Shown piece by piece: positions 26,967-36,416 of a stretch of 64,000 bases of DNA; position 1 is the stretch's first letter; every line of letters starts with the position of its first letter. Made by a program: the position numbers and the translations under genes. The DNA lies in NCBI GenBank assembly GCA_964502145.1, contig CAZCVI010000022.1, positions 1-64,000 on the forward strand, given 5' to 3'. A model generated the notes under the pieces. It made no database searches. It was not told the origin of the DNA and saw only the letters and a list, made by a program, of their open reading frames with translations. Origin of the DNA: CAZCVI01 sp964502145. Its GTDB lineage: Bacteria; Acidobacteriota; Aminicenantia; UBA2199.

Positions 26967-27662
26967 TTAGCGCACCCAGCCCGGGGGCACACCTGCTTTG
27001 CGTGCTTTGTCCGATAAATCTTTCAGTTGCTGCTCCGTATTGGCCAGGGCATTCTCGTAAATGCCGATCTCCTCGATCAGTTTATTTATCTCTTCCTGCA
27101 TCTCGCGTTGCCGCAACGGTGAGGGTTCACTGAGAAATTTCATCCTTGTTTGGCCCAATTTCTCCTGTGTGAAAATCAAGGTTGTTTTTAATTCCTCGAT
27201 TTTTTTATCCAGCTCAATTTTTAACCCCTTCCAGTAGATTTTTGTCTTTATGGGATCAACCACTTCCGGCGTTGTCGTAACCGGTGCGATTATTGCCGTC
27301 GGGATGGAGTTACTGGTATCGGTTGGGATAGTGCTGTCTTCACTGGAGGTTGTGTTGGTATCCGTATTGGCTGCTGCTTTGGCCTCAGCTAAGGTTTTTG
27401 CTTTGGCTTCAGCCAAGGCTTTTTCCCTGGCTTCCTGTGCTTTTCTGATGGCAGTCGTTTGGGCTGGCGTTTGTAATCTGCCTTGGCCCGTCTCTTTGCC
27501 AGTACTATCCACTGTATTTTTCTTTTTTTTAGTAGTGTCCTCTTGAGTGGTTCTGCCCGGGTCTCCTTCTAAGCTGTGCAGCATCGTGATACCCGGTAAA
27601 AGAATCAAGAGCCACACTCCCAAAACAACCACGGGCTTGAACCCACTCGTTTTGCTTCTCAT
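26967..27662 (-). CDS. Hypothetical exported protein with Ala/Lys-rich and coiled-coil segments
   Basis: 231 aa. An N-terminal hydrophobic segment (VVVLGVWLLILLPGITMLHS) acts as signal anchor or signal peptide. A low-complexity Thr/Lys and Ala/Glu/Lys region (AEAKAKTLAEAKAAANTDTN) and a Ser/Thr/Pro spacer follow, then a C-terminal helical coiled coil (ELDKKIEELKTTLIFTQEKL ... QLKDLSDKARKAGVPPGWVR). No known domain is recognised. It stands 36 nt downstream of the OmpA-like gene on the same strand and may be an envelope accessory protein. Confidence 0.65.
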   Translation of the reverse strand: MRSKTSGFKPVVVLGVWLLILLPGITMLHSLEGDPGRTTQEDTTKKKKNTVDSTGKETGQGRLQTPAQTTAIRKAQEAREKALAEAKAKTLAEAKAAANTDTNTTSSEDSTIPTDTSNSIPTAIIAPVTTTPEVVDPIKTKIYWKGLKIELDKKIEELKTTLIFTQEKLGQTRMKFLSEPSPLRQREMQEEINKLIEEIGIYENALANTEQQLKDLSDKARKAGVPPGWVR

Positions 27663-27698
27663 TTTAATCGCTCCTTTTTTATTAACATATTATCAGGA

Positions 27699-29075
27699 TT
27701 ACCGCGCCCTCACTTCGATATTCACCCGCCGGTTCAGACGTCGTTGTTCTTCAATGCTGTTGTCAAAAGTCGATTCTTTTTCCCCGTAAAAGTAGGATTC
27801 GATAAACTCCTCTTTAATGTTATAGGTTTCCATCAAAAATTTCTTGATGGCATTGACTCGTTCCTGGGACAACCGCAGGTTATATTCCATGCTTCCGATA
27901 CTACAGGCGTAGCCTCTTAGAATAATAATATATTCAGATTTGTCCGCGACAAAGGGAGGAATTTTATCCAATTCGGGTTTATAGAAATCAATGATAGTTT
28001 TGCTGTTGATATCAAATATGACGTCAAAACTCAGCAGATTGCCTGCTGGCGTGCCATCTTCATTTTTCAGTCCATCCATGGTCGGTAGTTTATCTTTCAA
28101 ACCTTCAGTGGACGTGGTTGTATCCAGTGGCGTGGCGTCGCCCCGGGGGGTGGGCATCATGACCAGGGGCGTACCAATTTCAATGGGGTAAGTAGTATCC
28201 ATCACTTTTACAGTCGAACAGGTACTCTGGGTATCAATCACAATCCCGAACCCGGCAATGAACGGCGGGAGATCCTTGTTGATGAGAATATAAAAAATCA
28301 ACCAGTCCCCTCTTTCTACCAGAGCATTACCAATATCCACGGTCACATATTGCCCGGCTGAAGACAACTGTCTGGTAAAACCGGTATATGCATTGCTATA
28401 TACCACATGACCTTCAGTCGTGCCCTGGGGTAACCGGCACAACTGATAGTCCAACTTTTTCTTAAACAGCGGTTCTATGGGCTTGTAAGGAATCAAAATA
28501 TCCCCGATTTGCACAGGTTGACACCCATCCAACAACACGATGATCGCTTTATCCTCGTACAGGCAATAGATTTTTGCCAAAGATTTCTTTAAATAAAAAG
28601 TGCCCAGGGATTTATTGGTGAGTGGATTGGTAATTTTCTCACCTTTCCCCAGCACCATAAAGACGTCCTCTTCTTTTATGCCATCTTGTGACCCTTTCCC
28701 GATAAACATGCGATCGGTATCGGAATAGTCAATGCGTTGCCAGTTCATAAACTCGGAACCCGTGATAATAATATCTTCGCTTTGGTCATTCTTGATAAAA
28801 TGGGTGCATTGTAAGTCTGTTTCCGAGATTACCTTGCTTTCTTCCTGGTAAATATAGGCCACATCAATCTCGTATTTCCTGGGTTTTTTTACTTTTTTGC
28901 CCTCTTCTGTTTGTGTATCCTGGGCAAGTTGGGCTCCTGGCACTATGGGTGTTTCTTTGACTTGCGGGGTTTCCTGTGCATTCTGGGATTCCTGAGTATT
29001 TGAGGTCTCTTGCCTAGGAAAAAGCAATACTGCGGTTAAAAAAAACAGTAAAAAGAAATATTTTGTGCTCATCAT
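27699..29075 (-). CDS. OmpA/Pal-like peptidoglycan-associated outer-membrane protein
   Basis: 458 aa. The signal peptide is MMSTKYFFLLFFLTAVLLFP, followed by a Gln/Thr/Pro-rich linker and a beta-rich middle region of unknown fold. The C-terminal OmpA domain (about 345-458; LLSFDVIFDINSKTIIDFYK, ILRGYACSIGSMEYNLRLSQ, RLNRRVNIEVR) contains the peptidoglycan-binding Asp/Arg pattern. The start overlaps the preceding CpoB-like gene's stop by 4 nt (ATGA). It likely tethers the outer membrane to peptidoglycan. The middle region makes it longer than Pal. Confidence 0.85.
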   Translation of the reverse strand: MMSTKYFFLLFFLTAVLLFPRQETSNTQESQNAQETPQVKETPIVPGAQLAQDTQTEEGKKVKKPRKYEIDVAYIYQEESKVISETDLQCTHFIKNDQSEDIIITGSEFMNWQRIDYSDTDRMFIGKGSQDGIKEEDVFMVLGKGEKITNPLTNKSLGTFYLKKSLAKIYCLYEDKAIIVLLDGCQPVQIGDILIPYKPIEPLFKKKLDYQLCRLPQGTTEGHVVYSNAYTGFTRQLSSAGQYVTVDIGNALVERGDWLIFYILINKDLPPFIAGFGIVIDTQSTCSTVKVMDTTYPIEIGTPLVMMPTPRGDATPLDTTTSTEGLKDKLPTMDGLKNEDGTPAGNLLSFDVIFDINSKTIIDFYKPELDKIPPFVADKSEYIIILRGYACSIGSMEYNLRLSQERVNAIKKFLMETYNIKEEFIESYFYGEKESTFDNSIEEQRRLNRRVNIEVRAR

Positions 29076-29692
29076 TTTCTCCTGTTCTTTGGGTTTATTT
29101 GTTTTATTTTTAATAATGTCGAATTGTAGAGGTCCGATTCCGGGTACTCTTGGATCAGGCGGTTGAAAGCCAGTAAAGCCCGGGCGTTGTCTTTCGCTTC
29201 CATGTAAATCGCACCCACTTTATATAGTGCTTGATCCGCCTTGCTGCTGAAGGGATAATACCTGTAGATCATCTGGTAATAGTTCAGTGCCACATCTGGT
29301 TTTTTCAAATTCATATAGGATTCCGCCTGCCAGTACAGGGCATTGTCGATCAACGAATCCTCTTTAAACCGAGCCGTTATCGCGGACAACTGTTTGATCG
29401 CTTCAGTATAGTTTTGTTCCAGATAGTTTTTGTATCCTTCCTTGTATATCCCGTTGATATCTGTTGGTGGTTCTTCCGTTTTGGCCGGCTCTTTTTCGCT
29501 GATTGTGGGGGGGCTCCCCGCTTCCAGTTTTTTAAGCAGTGCCGCATCCTTGATCTGTTTTTTTTCCAGATCGTATAACTGCTCATTGATCCCAATGATA
29601 TCATTGTTGATCCGTTTTTCAAACGTGCTATGGCATCCGATGGACACCATGGTGACCATCACAATTGTTAGAAGTATTAGAAACCTGTTCAT
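29072..29692 (-). CDS. CpoB/YbgF-like TPR lipoprotein
   Basis: 206 aa. The N-terminal lipobox VSIGC (Cys at about residue 20) marks a lipoprotein. A helical coiled-coil stretch and three TPR-like repeats follow (YKEGYKNYLEQNYTEAIKQL, ALYWQAESYMNLKKPDVALN, ALYKVGAIYMEAKDNARALL), the plan of Tol-Pal coordinator CpoB/YbgF. Its overlap with the OmpA-like gene supports a shared envelope role. tolQRAB are not in the window. Confidence 0.8.
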   Translation of the reverse strand: MNRFLILLTIVMVTMVSIGCHSTFEKRINNDIIGINEQLYDLEKKQIKDAALLKKLEAGSPPTISEKEPAKTEEPPTDINGIYKEGYKNYLEQNYTEAIKQLSAITARFKEDSLIDNALYWQAESYMNLKKPDVALNYYQMIYRYYPFSSKADQALYKVGAIYMEAKDNARALLAFNRLIQEYPESDLYNSTLLKIKQINPKNRRK

Positions 29693-30011
29693 ACCTCATT
29701 TAATAGAACAAAAAACTCTTTTTGTCAAGTTTTTTGATAAAATTATCCAACTTTTATTCAACATCCGCTTTTGATTTCTACTCGTTTAGCTTTGAAATGG
29801 CGCATTGGATGCGGGTAGTGAGTTATTTTTAGCGTGGTGGACTTACAGCCCACGTTGGACTGGCCCAGAATTCACCGCCAGGTCCTTGAAAAAACGTGAT
29901 GGTAGATTTAGACATGCCTATGGGATTGACAATGCATTAAAATTGTAGTAAAAATTAAAGTATCTTTTTTTTAAAATAATTAGGTACTATGAATTTTTTT
30001 GTGGAGGGCCG

Positions 30012-31448
30012 ATGCCGAACAGAATTATACAGTATCCGGTTCCTTTAATGTTAAAGAAGATATTAAAAGATCAAGCTAACGGCGAGTTGATTGTTGCCGG
30101 GAGGAACTTTACTAAGAATCTTTATTTCATAGAAGGAAAATTGACGTTTGCCAAAACGACGGTGATTGAAGAGCGTTTGGGGGAGATTCTATTCAAAATT
30201 GGGAAAATTGATCAGGCGCAATTTATGGATATCACGCGCTTGCTCAAAGAGCAGAATGAGCGGTTGGGGAAAATCCTGGTGCAAAAGAAAATCTTGAGTC
30301 AACGTGATCTTTTTTTCGCATTGATTTACCAGTTGCGCACCATTGCCACCAGCACATTCGAGTTGGTGGCCGGGGAGTGGAACTTTGTCAATACCGTTCC
30401 AGATATTCCCGAGGATTCCAGATTTCGCATTGAATTGCCCGGCATCATCACCGAGGGCACCAATAAGATGGGGAATATTTCCTACTTTAAAAACAAGTTT
30501 TTCTATAAATCGCCCCGTCTGTCGCCAGTTCCACGCCCGTTAAACGATGTGTTATCTGTCAACGAAATGAATTTTTACAAGGATTTGAGCCGTTTCACCA
30601 ATCTGAACAACCAGCAGATATTTACTGCCATGAAGGTTCCAGAAGACGTGTTTTGGCGAAAAATAGCCATGCTTTACCTGCTCAACCTCGTGGAATTCGT
30701 GGAGGTGGAGGTAGATAAAGAGTTGGATGCCAATGTCGAAGGTATCATGCGGCTTTACGATCAACTGAAAGCGGACCGCATGGATTTTTATCAATTATTG
30801 GGTATCCAAAATACCGACAGTAACAATGAGATTAAAACAGCCTATTTTAATCTGGCCAAAAAGTACCATCCCGATCGTATAGCCACGGCCCCGGACCCCG
30901 ATATCAAGGAAAAAGCCAATTTTGTATTTGCCGAGATCAACAAGGCGTACGATACATTGGGTAATGTCGATAAAAAGCGCGAATACGATTCCAAGGGCTA
31001 CAAGGACGCCGGTGGAGCCGATTCCATCCAGGATAATTTGGCCGAAAAAGCCCGCTTACTGTACCGTCGCGCCAAGGTGCAATATGCGGCCAAGCAATAC
31101 TGGGAAGCCGCGTCTACTTTGGACGAAGCCGTGAGTTTGGACGCGTATAAATCATCCTATTTCCTGTTATTGGGGTTATGTCAGATGAACTTACCCACGT
31201 TGCGGCGACGCTCCGCAGATAACCTGCAAAAAGCGATTGATCTGGAACCCTATAATGTGGAAGCATATACAGCCATGGGTATCCTTTTTATGGCGGAAAA
31301 CCAACCCAACCGTGCCGAGGGTTTCTTTAGAAAAGCTATCTCTATTAACCCAGACCATGCATTGGCGCGAAAAAAACTGGCAGAACTGGGGGATTCCCAA
31401 TCCATTAAAAAATCAAAATTCAATATCTTTGGGAAGCCGAAGAAGTAG
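30012..31448 (+). CDS. DUF4388-DnaJ-TPR protein
   Basis: 478 aa. An N-terminal DUF4388/PATAN-type domain (residues of about 1-120; GELIVAGRNFTKNLYFIEGK) of the kind found in bacterial two-component adaptor proteins is followed by a helical region. A J-domain at about 258-330 has the HPD motif intact (AKKYHPDR), so it should stimulate a DnaK partner. About three TPR units (about 345-450) follow. The ATG follows GGAGGG. Transcription converges with the next gene; the 83-nt gap has no clear terminator. Confidence 0.85.
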   Translation: MPNRIIQYPVPLMLKKILKDQANGELIVAGRNFTKNLYFIEGKLTFAKTTVIEERLGEILFKIGKIDQAQFMDITRLLKEQNERLGKILVQKKILSQRDLFFALIYQLRTIATSTFELVAGEWNFVNTVPDIPEDSRFRIELPGIITEGTNKMGNISYFKNKFFYKSPRLSPVPRPLNDVLSVNEMNFYKDLSRFTNLNNQQIFTAMKVPEDVFWRKIAMLYLLNLVEFVEVEVDKELDANVEGIMRLYDQLKADRMDFYQLLGIQNTDSNNEIKTAYFNLAKKYHPDRIATAPDPDIKEKANFVFAEINKAYDTLGNVDKKREYDSKGYKDAGGADSIQDNLAEKARLLYRRAKVQYAAKQYWEAASTLDEAVSLDAYKSSYFLLLGLCQMNLPTLRRRSADNLQKAIDLEPYNVEAYTAMGILFMAENQPNRAEGFFRKAISINPDHALARKKLAELGDSQSIKKSKFNIFGKPKK

Positions 31449-31531
31449 TGCTGGATTCACGGTCAGAGTTTGGAAATCGTTGTGGAATAAGCGGCAAAAA
31501 CATGGTCTTGGAAACGTAACGACTCAACAAC

Positions 31532-33292
31532 TCAACTGTCCAGCCACGCTTCATCTTCGCTATAAGCAATACCGTTCTCCTGGCAATAGTTTGCCGCTTC
31601 CTGCGTGAAGCCGGGATTGGAAAAGATGAAGGGAACCACCCGCTCCAGATTCTCTTGCTTCTTTAAGATAGCGTATTTCTCCATGAATGAAAGAATTTCC
31701 TCTTTCGCGAATTTCTGGTTCTCCCGATTTTTCACTTCCCCGATGATTGAATAATCAGATGGCGATTGCGCACGGGCATAAATGTCTATATTATACTCTC
31801 TACCAAACTCGGTGGAACCATTATAACGCCACGCCCGCGCATAATTACAAAAATTAAAGTCTATTGGCAGGTTGTGGGTGACTGATTTCAATAACTCATT
31901 CTTCTTCCGCGCTTGCGAGATTAATACATTCAGAATCCCATACTCCGCATAATATCCTTTCTGCCGATTATACTTCCCCCGTAACTGAAAATACTCTTTT
32001 TGCAACGCCTCAAACTTCGCACGTATTTCTTGACCGATGATCTTGATATCAAAATCCTGAATCTCTTTTTCATACACCCCGCGAAATACCTTGTCAAAAA
32101 TATTATCCCGCACGCCCTGGTAATCATAGTTCGTCTGACCTTGACTGATGATATCTGCCATGATTAAGGCCCGTAGTTTCTTTTCCAGTTCTGAGTCCGT
32201 CATATCCAGCTTTAACTTTTTCAGCAGTTCCTTGCGCGTGATTTCCCGGTCCCGGTGCTTGCACAGATAAAGCACGATGTTTTTTGCATTTTTCTCATTT
32301 ACTTTATTAAAGGCAGTCATCACATATTCCATCCATGTGGATTTGATGATGCCGCGATTATCACGAATCTCGAAATCCAGGGTGTCTGTTAACCCCTCGA
32401 TAGTCGTGAGATTCTTGTGCCGGTAATTGGAACGGAACAATGCATTGATATAAAAAGGACTCCCTTCGGTCATTTCCGCAATGAGATAGGCTGTTTCCTC
32501 CGTGATAGGCACGCTAAAAAAGCCCGAATACTTGAATATCATTTCCAACGATTCATCTTTAGGCATATCTTCAAGAAAATAATAATGGAAGCGGGAAGGC
32601 AACTGCGTGCGTAAGATATCCATGAGCCATCCAATCCAACTCCCCGAAACCAACAGCGGCGCGACCTTACTTTCAGCCGTACTTAAATACGCACCGGCCA
32701 TAGTTTTTATCACGCTTTCTTCTGGCTTAGAATTGTCACGAAAAATCATTTCGTTCATGAACTGGAACTCATCAATCATCTGCACAATGAATTCATTATG
32801 GTCCGCGGCAACTGTTTTTGGGGCTTCACGGACCAATTCCCAAAGAATATCCACCTGATTGTGAGCCACCGCGTAATCTACACTGTCGATCAACACAGCC
32901 AGATATCCCAAGCCTTCACTCTTGGCTATTTCTTTTGCATTATTAAAACTACTTCCCCACTTTGGGCTAAGATACATCGTTTTCCGTGTTTTAAAGGCAA
33001 TGTATTGGTAGATAAAAGTCATGAAGAATTCAATGCAGAAATCCACGATGTACTTCTTGGATTCTTTAATTTCATAATAAAATGGAATAACCCCGTCGTT
33101 CTTTTCAAAGATAATGTTGAACAATCGTTCTAATATAGCTGTTTTACCCATTTTGCGACGGGCCAATATGGCAGTGCTTTGGGACATTCTATTTTTAATG
33201 TTGTGTATCCAGTTGAGGAAAAACGCCATGTCTTCCTTTCTGCCGATAAACAGTTCAGGGTTACCGATTCGTTCTTCTTTTGCATAGTTCAT
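31532..33292 (-). CDS. STAND/archaeal-ATPase-like protein fused to PD-(D/E)xK nuclease-like domain
   Basis: 586 aa from ATG 33292; the frame is open from a TTG at 33310. FIGRKEDMAFFLNWI and Walker A ARRKMGKTAIL (about residue 45) begin an AAA/STAND ATPase of the archaeal-ATPase type. IVQMIDEFQFMNEM is the Walker B/sensor region, and a winged-helix (RDREITRKELLKKL) follows. The C-terminal ~90 residues (YNIDIYARAQ, then IIGEVKNRENQKF) show the D-x...E-x-K pattern of restriction-endonuclease-like folds (DUF234/Mrr type), with E-V-K as the candidate catalytic pair. Family members are candidates in mobile-element or defence contexts; function here is unproven. No partner gene is adjacent. Confidence 0.78.
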   Translation of the reverse strand: MNYAKEERIGNPELFIGRKEDMAFFLNWIHNIKNRMSQSTAILARRKMGKTAILERLFNIIFEKNDGVIPFYYEIKESKKYIVDFCIEFFMTFIYQYIAFKTRKTMYLSPKWGSSFNNAKEIAKSEGLGYLAVLIDSVDYAVAHNQVDILWELVREAPKTVAADHNEFIVQMIDEFQFMNEMIFRDNSKPEESVIKTMAGAYLSTAESKVAPLLVSGSWIGWLMDILRTQLPSRFHYYFLEDMPKDESLEMIFKYSGFFSVPITEETAYLIAEMTEGSPFYINALFRSNYRHKNLTTIEGLTDTLDFEIRDNRGIIKSTWMEYVMTAFNKVNEKNAKNIVLYLCKHRDREITRKELLKKLKLDMTDSELEKKLRALIMADIISQGQTNYDYQGVRDNIFDKVFRGVYEKEIQDFDIKIIGQEIRAKFEALQKEYFQLRGKYNRQKGYYAEYGILNVLISQARKKNELLKSVTHNLPIDFNFCNYARAWRYNGSTEFGREYNIDIYARAQSPSDYSIIGEVKNRENQKFAKEEILSFMEKYAILKKQENLERVVPFIFSNPGFTQEAANYCQENGIAYSEDEAWLDS

Positions 33293-33402
33293 AGCTATTT
33301 TATACCACAAAAAAAAGGAAAAAGCAAACGCCCAAACCGTATCGATTCAGCTTTTTGGACAGCCCCCCAGAAAACAATGGCCCACTCACGGTCAAAGTAT
33401 TT

Positions 33403-34797
33403 TTAAGATTCCTCGACTTCGATGATAATGCTTTCTTCCGCGCCCTGGTGGTAGTTGATGGCACCGTGGATTTTGTTTTCTGGCATTATCCGGACAAATC
33501 CGCCAGCATACTGCGAGCCCATCACAAAAAGTCCCCAGATAACATGATGCGGGGAGCATCCTGTTTTACCGTTTTGGTATAGGTAAGAAGCAGAGGGGAC
33601 ATATTCCTGTGCCACCCACTTTTTTTCCGCCACTGCCTTTTCTACCTGTTGAGCCCACTCTGCCGGGGCAGTCTTGCAACCCAGGAAGACATCTATTCCG
33701 CCAAGTCCATCTGATGGTTTTAACACCAAGTTTTCTTGCTGAGAAAGTAAAAATGAGGTATGGCTGGCAAGAACCTTTCGCGTCCAGGGAATATGTTTTT
33801 TGATCACCGCCTGTTCTTCCAAGCTGAAGATATCAGAATCTTGATGCTCTGAAAGGAATGCCAGGTTAAGTTTGTTGGACATCAGTTTGCACACCGGGCC
33901 ATTGTAAAGTTGCAGGTTGCCCTCTTTAACAAGATGCATATATAAAAGAGGGGTTAGTCCATTGAGCATTTCCAGCAGAATATCGATTTTTTGGCCATCA
34001 TGCACGAGGAAATTGTGGGACATTTTCAGGGAGTTAAAACCACAAACAATTAATTCTCCCTTCAATTTACTGTTTTTCTTGTGCAGGGCTTGTTTATAGC
34101 TATTTTGCATTTGGGAAATGGTGTCATTTTGTTCACTCAAAAAGGGGTCGGGATAAACAATAGCCATGTTAACTTTTTCTATTTCTCCCCTTTTGGTTGT
34201 GTCAGGATGTTTTTTTTGGAAAGCATCTAACACATGCTCAAATAAAAGGGAGAAAAAATGATTTTTATATATGGTGGGGGAGTATTCCTTTAAAAAATTG
34301 GCAATGATAGGTGTTTCTGTATATATTGGTTCGAGGAGGTCCAATTCCCATCCGCCCAAATTGGCTTGCATGTTAAATTCAAGGCATTTGAATTCCCCGG
34401 AAGGAGTGGCGATAAAATCACCCCGTGCCAATAGGTTCTTTAAATGGCTTTCGTCTACACCGTACATCAGCATTTGGGTTCTTTCTGGATCAATTTCGTA
34501 ATAGTGGCATATTTTCTGGATATCATAGGAAAAAAAACGAGGGATGATCGATTTGATCAAATCATTAATCTTTTGTGCCGCCTCTGCCATTTCCATTTTT
34601 TTTTTGTTGCTAACAAAGGTAGGCCAGGGTTGCGGATTACAGTCAGGGAACCGCTTATCAATCAAAATCCCATCAAAATTGGCCCGGTCCAAGCAGGCTG
34701 GATTTTTCTTAACAAATTCAAGAAATGCCACGCTACAATCGGACAAGTCTTGATGTGCTGCATAAATTTCCGTTGTATAATTCATGTGTTTACCCAT
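33403..34797 (-). CDS. Orphan ATP-grasp ligase (glutathionylspermidine-synthase-like)
   Basis: 464 aa, cytosolic. FKCLEFNMQANLGGWE resembles the substrate/metal loop of glutathionylspermidine-synthase and circularly permuted ATP-grasp enzymes. LVLKPSDGLGGIDVFLG (Lys plus Gly loop) and WVAQEYV are ATP-binding strands, and the C-terminus GGFVRIMPENKIHGAINYHQGA fits the Arg/Asn-containing catalytic end. It most likely forms an amide or peptide bond on an unknown acceptor. ATG 34797 has no good ribosome site; ATG 34785 (MNYTTEIY) is equally possible. It is monocistronic. No RiPP precursor is seen next to it. Confidence 0.7.
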   Translation of the reverse strand: MGKHMNYTTEIYAAHQDLSDCSVAFLEFVKKNPACLDRANFDGILIDKRFPDCNPQPWPTFVSNKKKMEMAEAAQKINDLIKSIIPRFFSYDIQKICHYYEIDPERTQMLMYGVDESHLKNLLARGDFIATPSGEFKCLEFNMQANLGGWELDLLEPIYTETPIIANFLKEYSPTIYKNHFFSLLFEHVLDAFQKKHPDTTKRGEIEKVNMAIVYPDPFLSEQNDTISQMQNSYKQALHKKNSKLKGELIVCGFNSLKMSHNFLVHDGQKIDILLEMLNGLTPLLYMHLVKEGNLQLYNGPVCKLMSNKLNLAFLSEHQDSDIFSLEEQAVIKKHIPWTRKVLASHTSFLLSQQENLVLKPSDGLGGIDVFLGCKTAPAEWAQQVEKAVAEKKWVAQEYVPSASYLYQNGKTGCSPHHVIWGLFVMGSQYAGGFVRIMPENKIHGAINYHQGAEESIIIEVEES

Positions 34798-35178
34798 TTT
34801 CGCAAATCATCTGAATCATGATTACAGTTAACTGAATTGATTCTGTTGCCTAAAAAATAATAACTTTGTCCAATGAAAGGTTATTTTATCACCAACAAGC
34901 CATGTTGTAAAGACAGAAAATAAACCTGGATTCACCGTTAACTTAAAAATAACATCTTTAACCACGAAGAGCCGTATAGTGAAAATCGGTACCTGCGGTT
35001 CGCAGAGGGGCTAACACCCGCTTACATTCCATTGTGTTTGGGGGTTAAAAAATAAAAAAGAGGCAATGGCCTGAACAGTTAAGGATAAACATGAAAAGAT
35101 GATGAAATTAGGTCACCGTTGCAGGATTTTCTTCATTGGTGGGCTATTTCGTAGAATGGTGTCGTATGAACTTCATAA

Positions 35179-35417
35179 ATGGTCCTTATAGTAGCATATG
35201 GTCGTATGGGGAACATAATTGAGCCATAGATTAGAAAATGGTCCCCAATCGCTCAAAATGGCACGATTCGGTTCACAATGCTACGATGGGGGACAGAATG
35301 GCACGATTTGGTTCACAATGCTACGATGGGGAACAAAATGGCAATATGCGGAACTTAATGTCACTATTGGGGACTTTTTGGCACGATTCGGACCATCGGG
35401 CTACTTTGGGGACCATA
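35179..35417. repeat. Degenerate tandem array, 40-nt period built of 20-nt halves
   Basis: Units start with ATGGC/ATGGT at 35179, 35198, 35238, 35258, 35298, 35338 and 35378. The two at 35258 and 35298 are nearly identical over 40 nt; outer units are increasingly diverged. Each 40-mer is two related 20-nt halves ending near GGGG(A/G)AC. There are no unique spacers as in CRISPR. Confidence 0.8.
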
Positions 35418-35783
35418 ATTGAATACTTTGGGGGATATTTCGCCCCAATAGGAGAGTTGAACCTTCCATGATTTAAAACTGCATCCATTTCCCCAGTTTT
35501 GCCGTAAATCCGGTTTGCTGCACGATTTTGTACCTTCAAGGTAAATAGTTGTCCATGGTAGTAGAGGATTCCCCAATACAGAGGATTTTTCCTCTCAGGT
35601 CTATTCTGATTAATGTTTCTGGTCATGATCGTTGATTATGACGCCAAATAGCTCAATTTTCAAGTTTATGGTTTTTTCGCCTGTCTCCTCAATCCACTTA
35701 TCGGACGACACGGAAATTTTATCTCCTAACCTATAAGAAACTCGCCCGAAATCGTAACCAAGACCATGTTTTCGCCGCTTATT

Positions 35784-35832
35784 AATGCGCCAGGATGGTG
35801 CGTCTACGTAGACGCGACATCCTTGTCGCATT
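35784..35832. repeat. Head-to-head pair of AATGCG...GTCTAC palindromic elements
   Basis: A 24-nt element (35784-35807) with inner palindrome CCAGGATGG abuts an inverted 25-nt copy (35808-35832) with inner palindrome GCGACA-TCC-TTGTCGC. The outer ends AATGCG and GTCTAC match the copies at 40024-40047 and 62191-62260. Confidence 0.8.
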
Positions 35833-36416
35833 ATTTTATTCAACTGTTTCCAAGAACTCCGAATTGCAGGAATTTCTGTGCTGTAATAATCCCACGGCGC
35901 GAAGCGACGTTGGTTGGGTCACTTCCTAACTTCCATCTCTTAGGTATTTATACTCATTTTTTAATTTTTTTCATTTTGCTGTTGACTTTTATGGTCGGGG
36001 GTGCTATTTTAAAACTTCCTTGATAACCCGGAGATAGTTGAATGAAGACAGAATGAGTTGATTGGGCTGAAGAGGGCTGATATTTTGGGGCATCCCAAAA
36101 TAGTGAAAACTTATTAAGAATCAGTACCGAGAATGTTTAAATGGAAAATAAATGAGTTGACGTGGTTGAAGGGTAAATGGAAGCGACCCTCAATGGCGGC
36201 AGCTTATTCAGCTAATTGGAGTCAATTTTATTCTGGGCCAACTATGGTAAATACGGTGGTGAATGCTGTTCGAACGTAATACCCATGTCTTGAATTGAGG
36301 CGGGCAATGGGGTATGTTGCTCGATAGACAGCAATATCCTGGTTTGTACAGTTTTTTTTGACTGGGAGTAATAATTAAACATTGACAATACGAAAAAAAA
36401 TATTAGGAGATTGAAA

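Larger units (their letters stand above)
34800..36410. other. Gene-poor, repeat-rich region
   Basis: About 1.6 kb without a gene I can support. It holds a degenerate 20/40-nt tandem array (35179-35417), a head-to-head pair of palindromic AATGCG...GTCTAC elements (35784-35832), a small perfect hairpin ATTTTGGG-GCAT-CCCAAAAT (36082-36101) and AT-rich spacer. The open frames across the array differ in every phase and look like translated repeat. Confidence 0.5.

Noticed and set aside
35179..35417. Possible CRISPR array
   Set aside because: Repeats are contiguous and degenerate, have no unique spacers of constant length, and no cas genes are present.
35610..35843. 77-codon minus-strand frame
   Set aside because: Its start lies within the palindromic repeat pair and it has no ribosome site or family resemblance.
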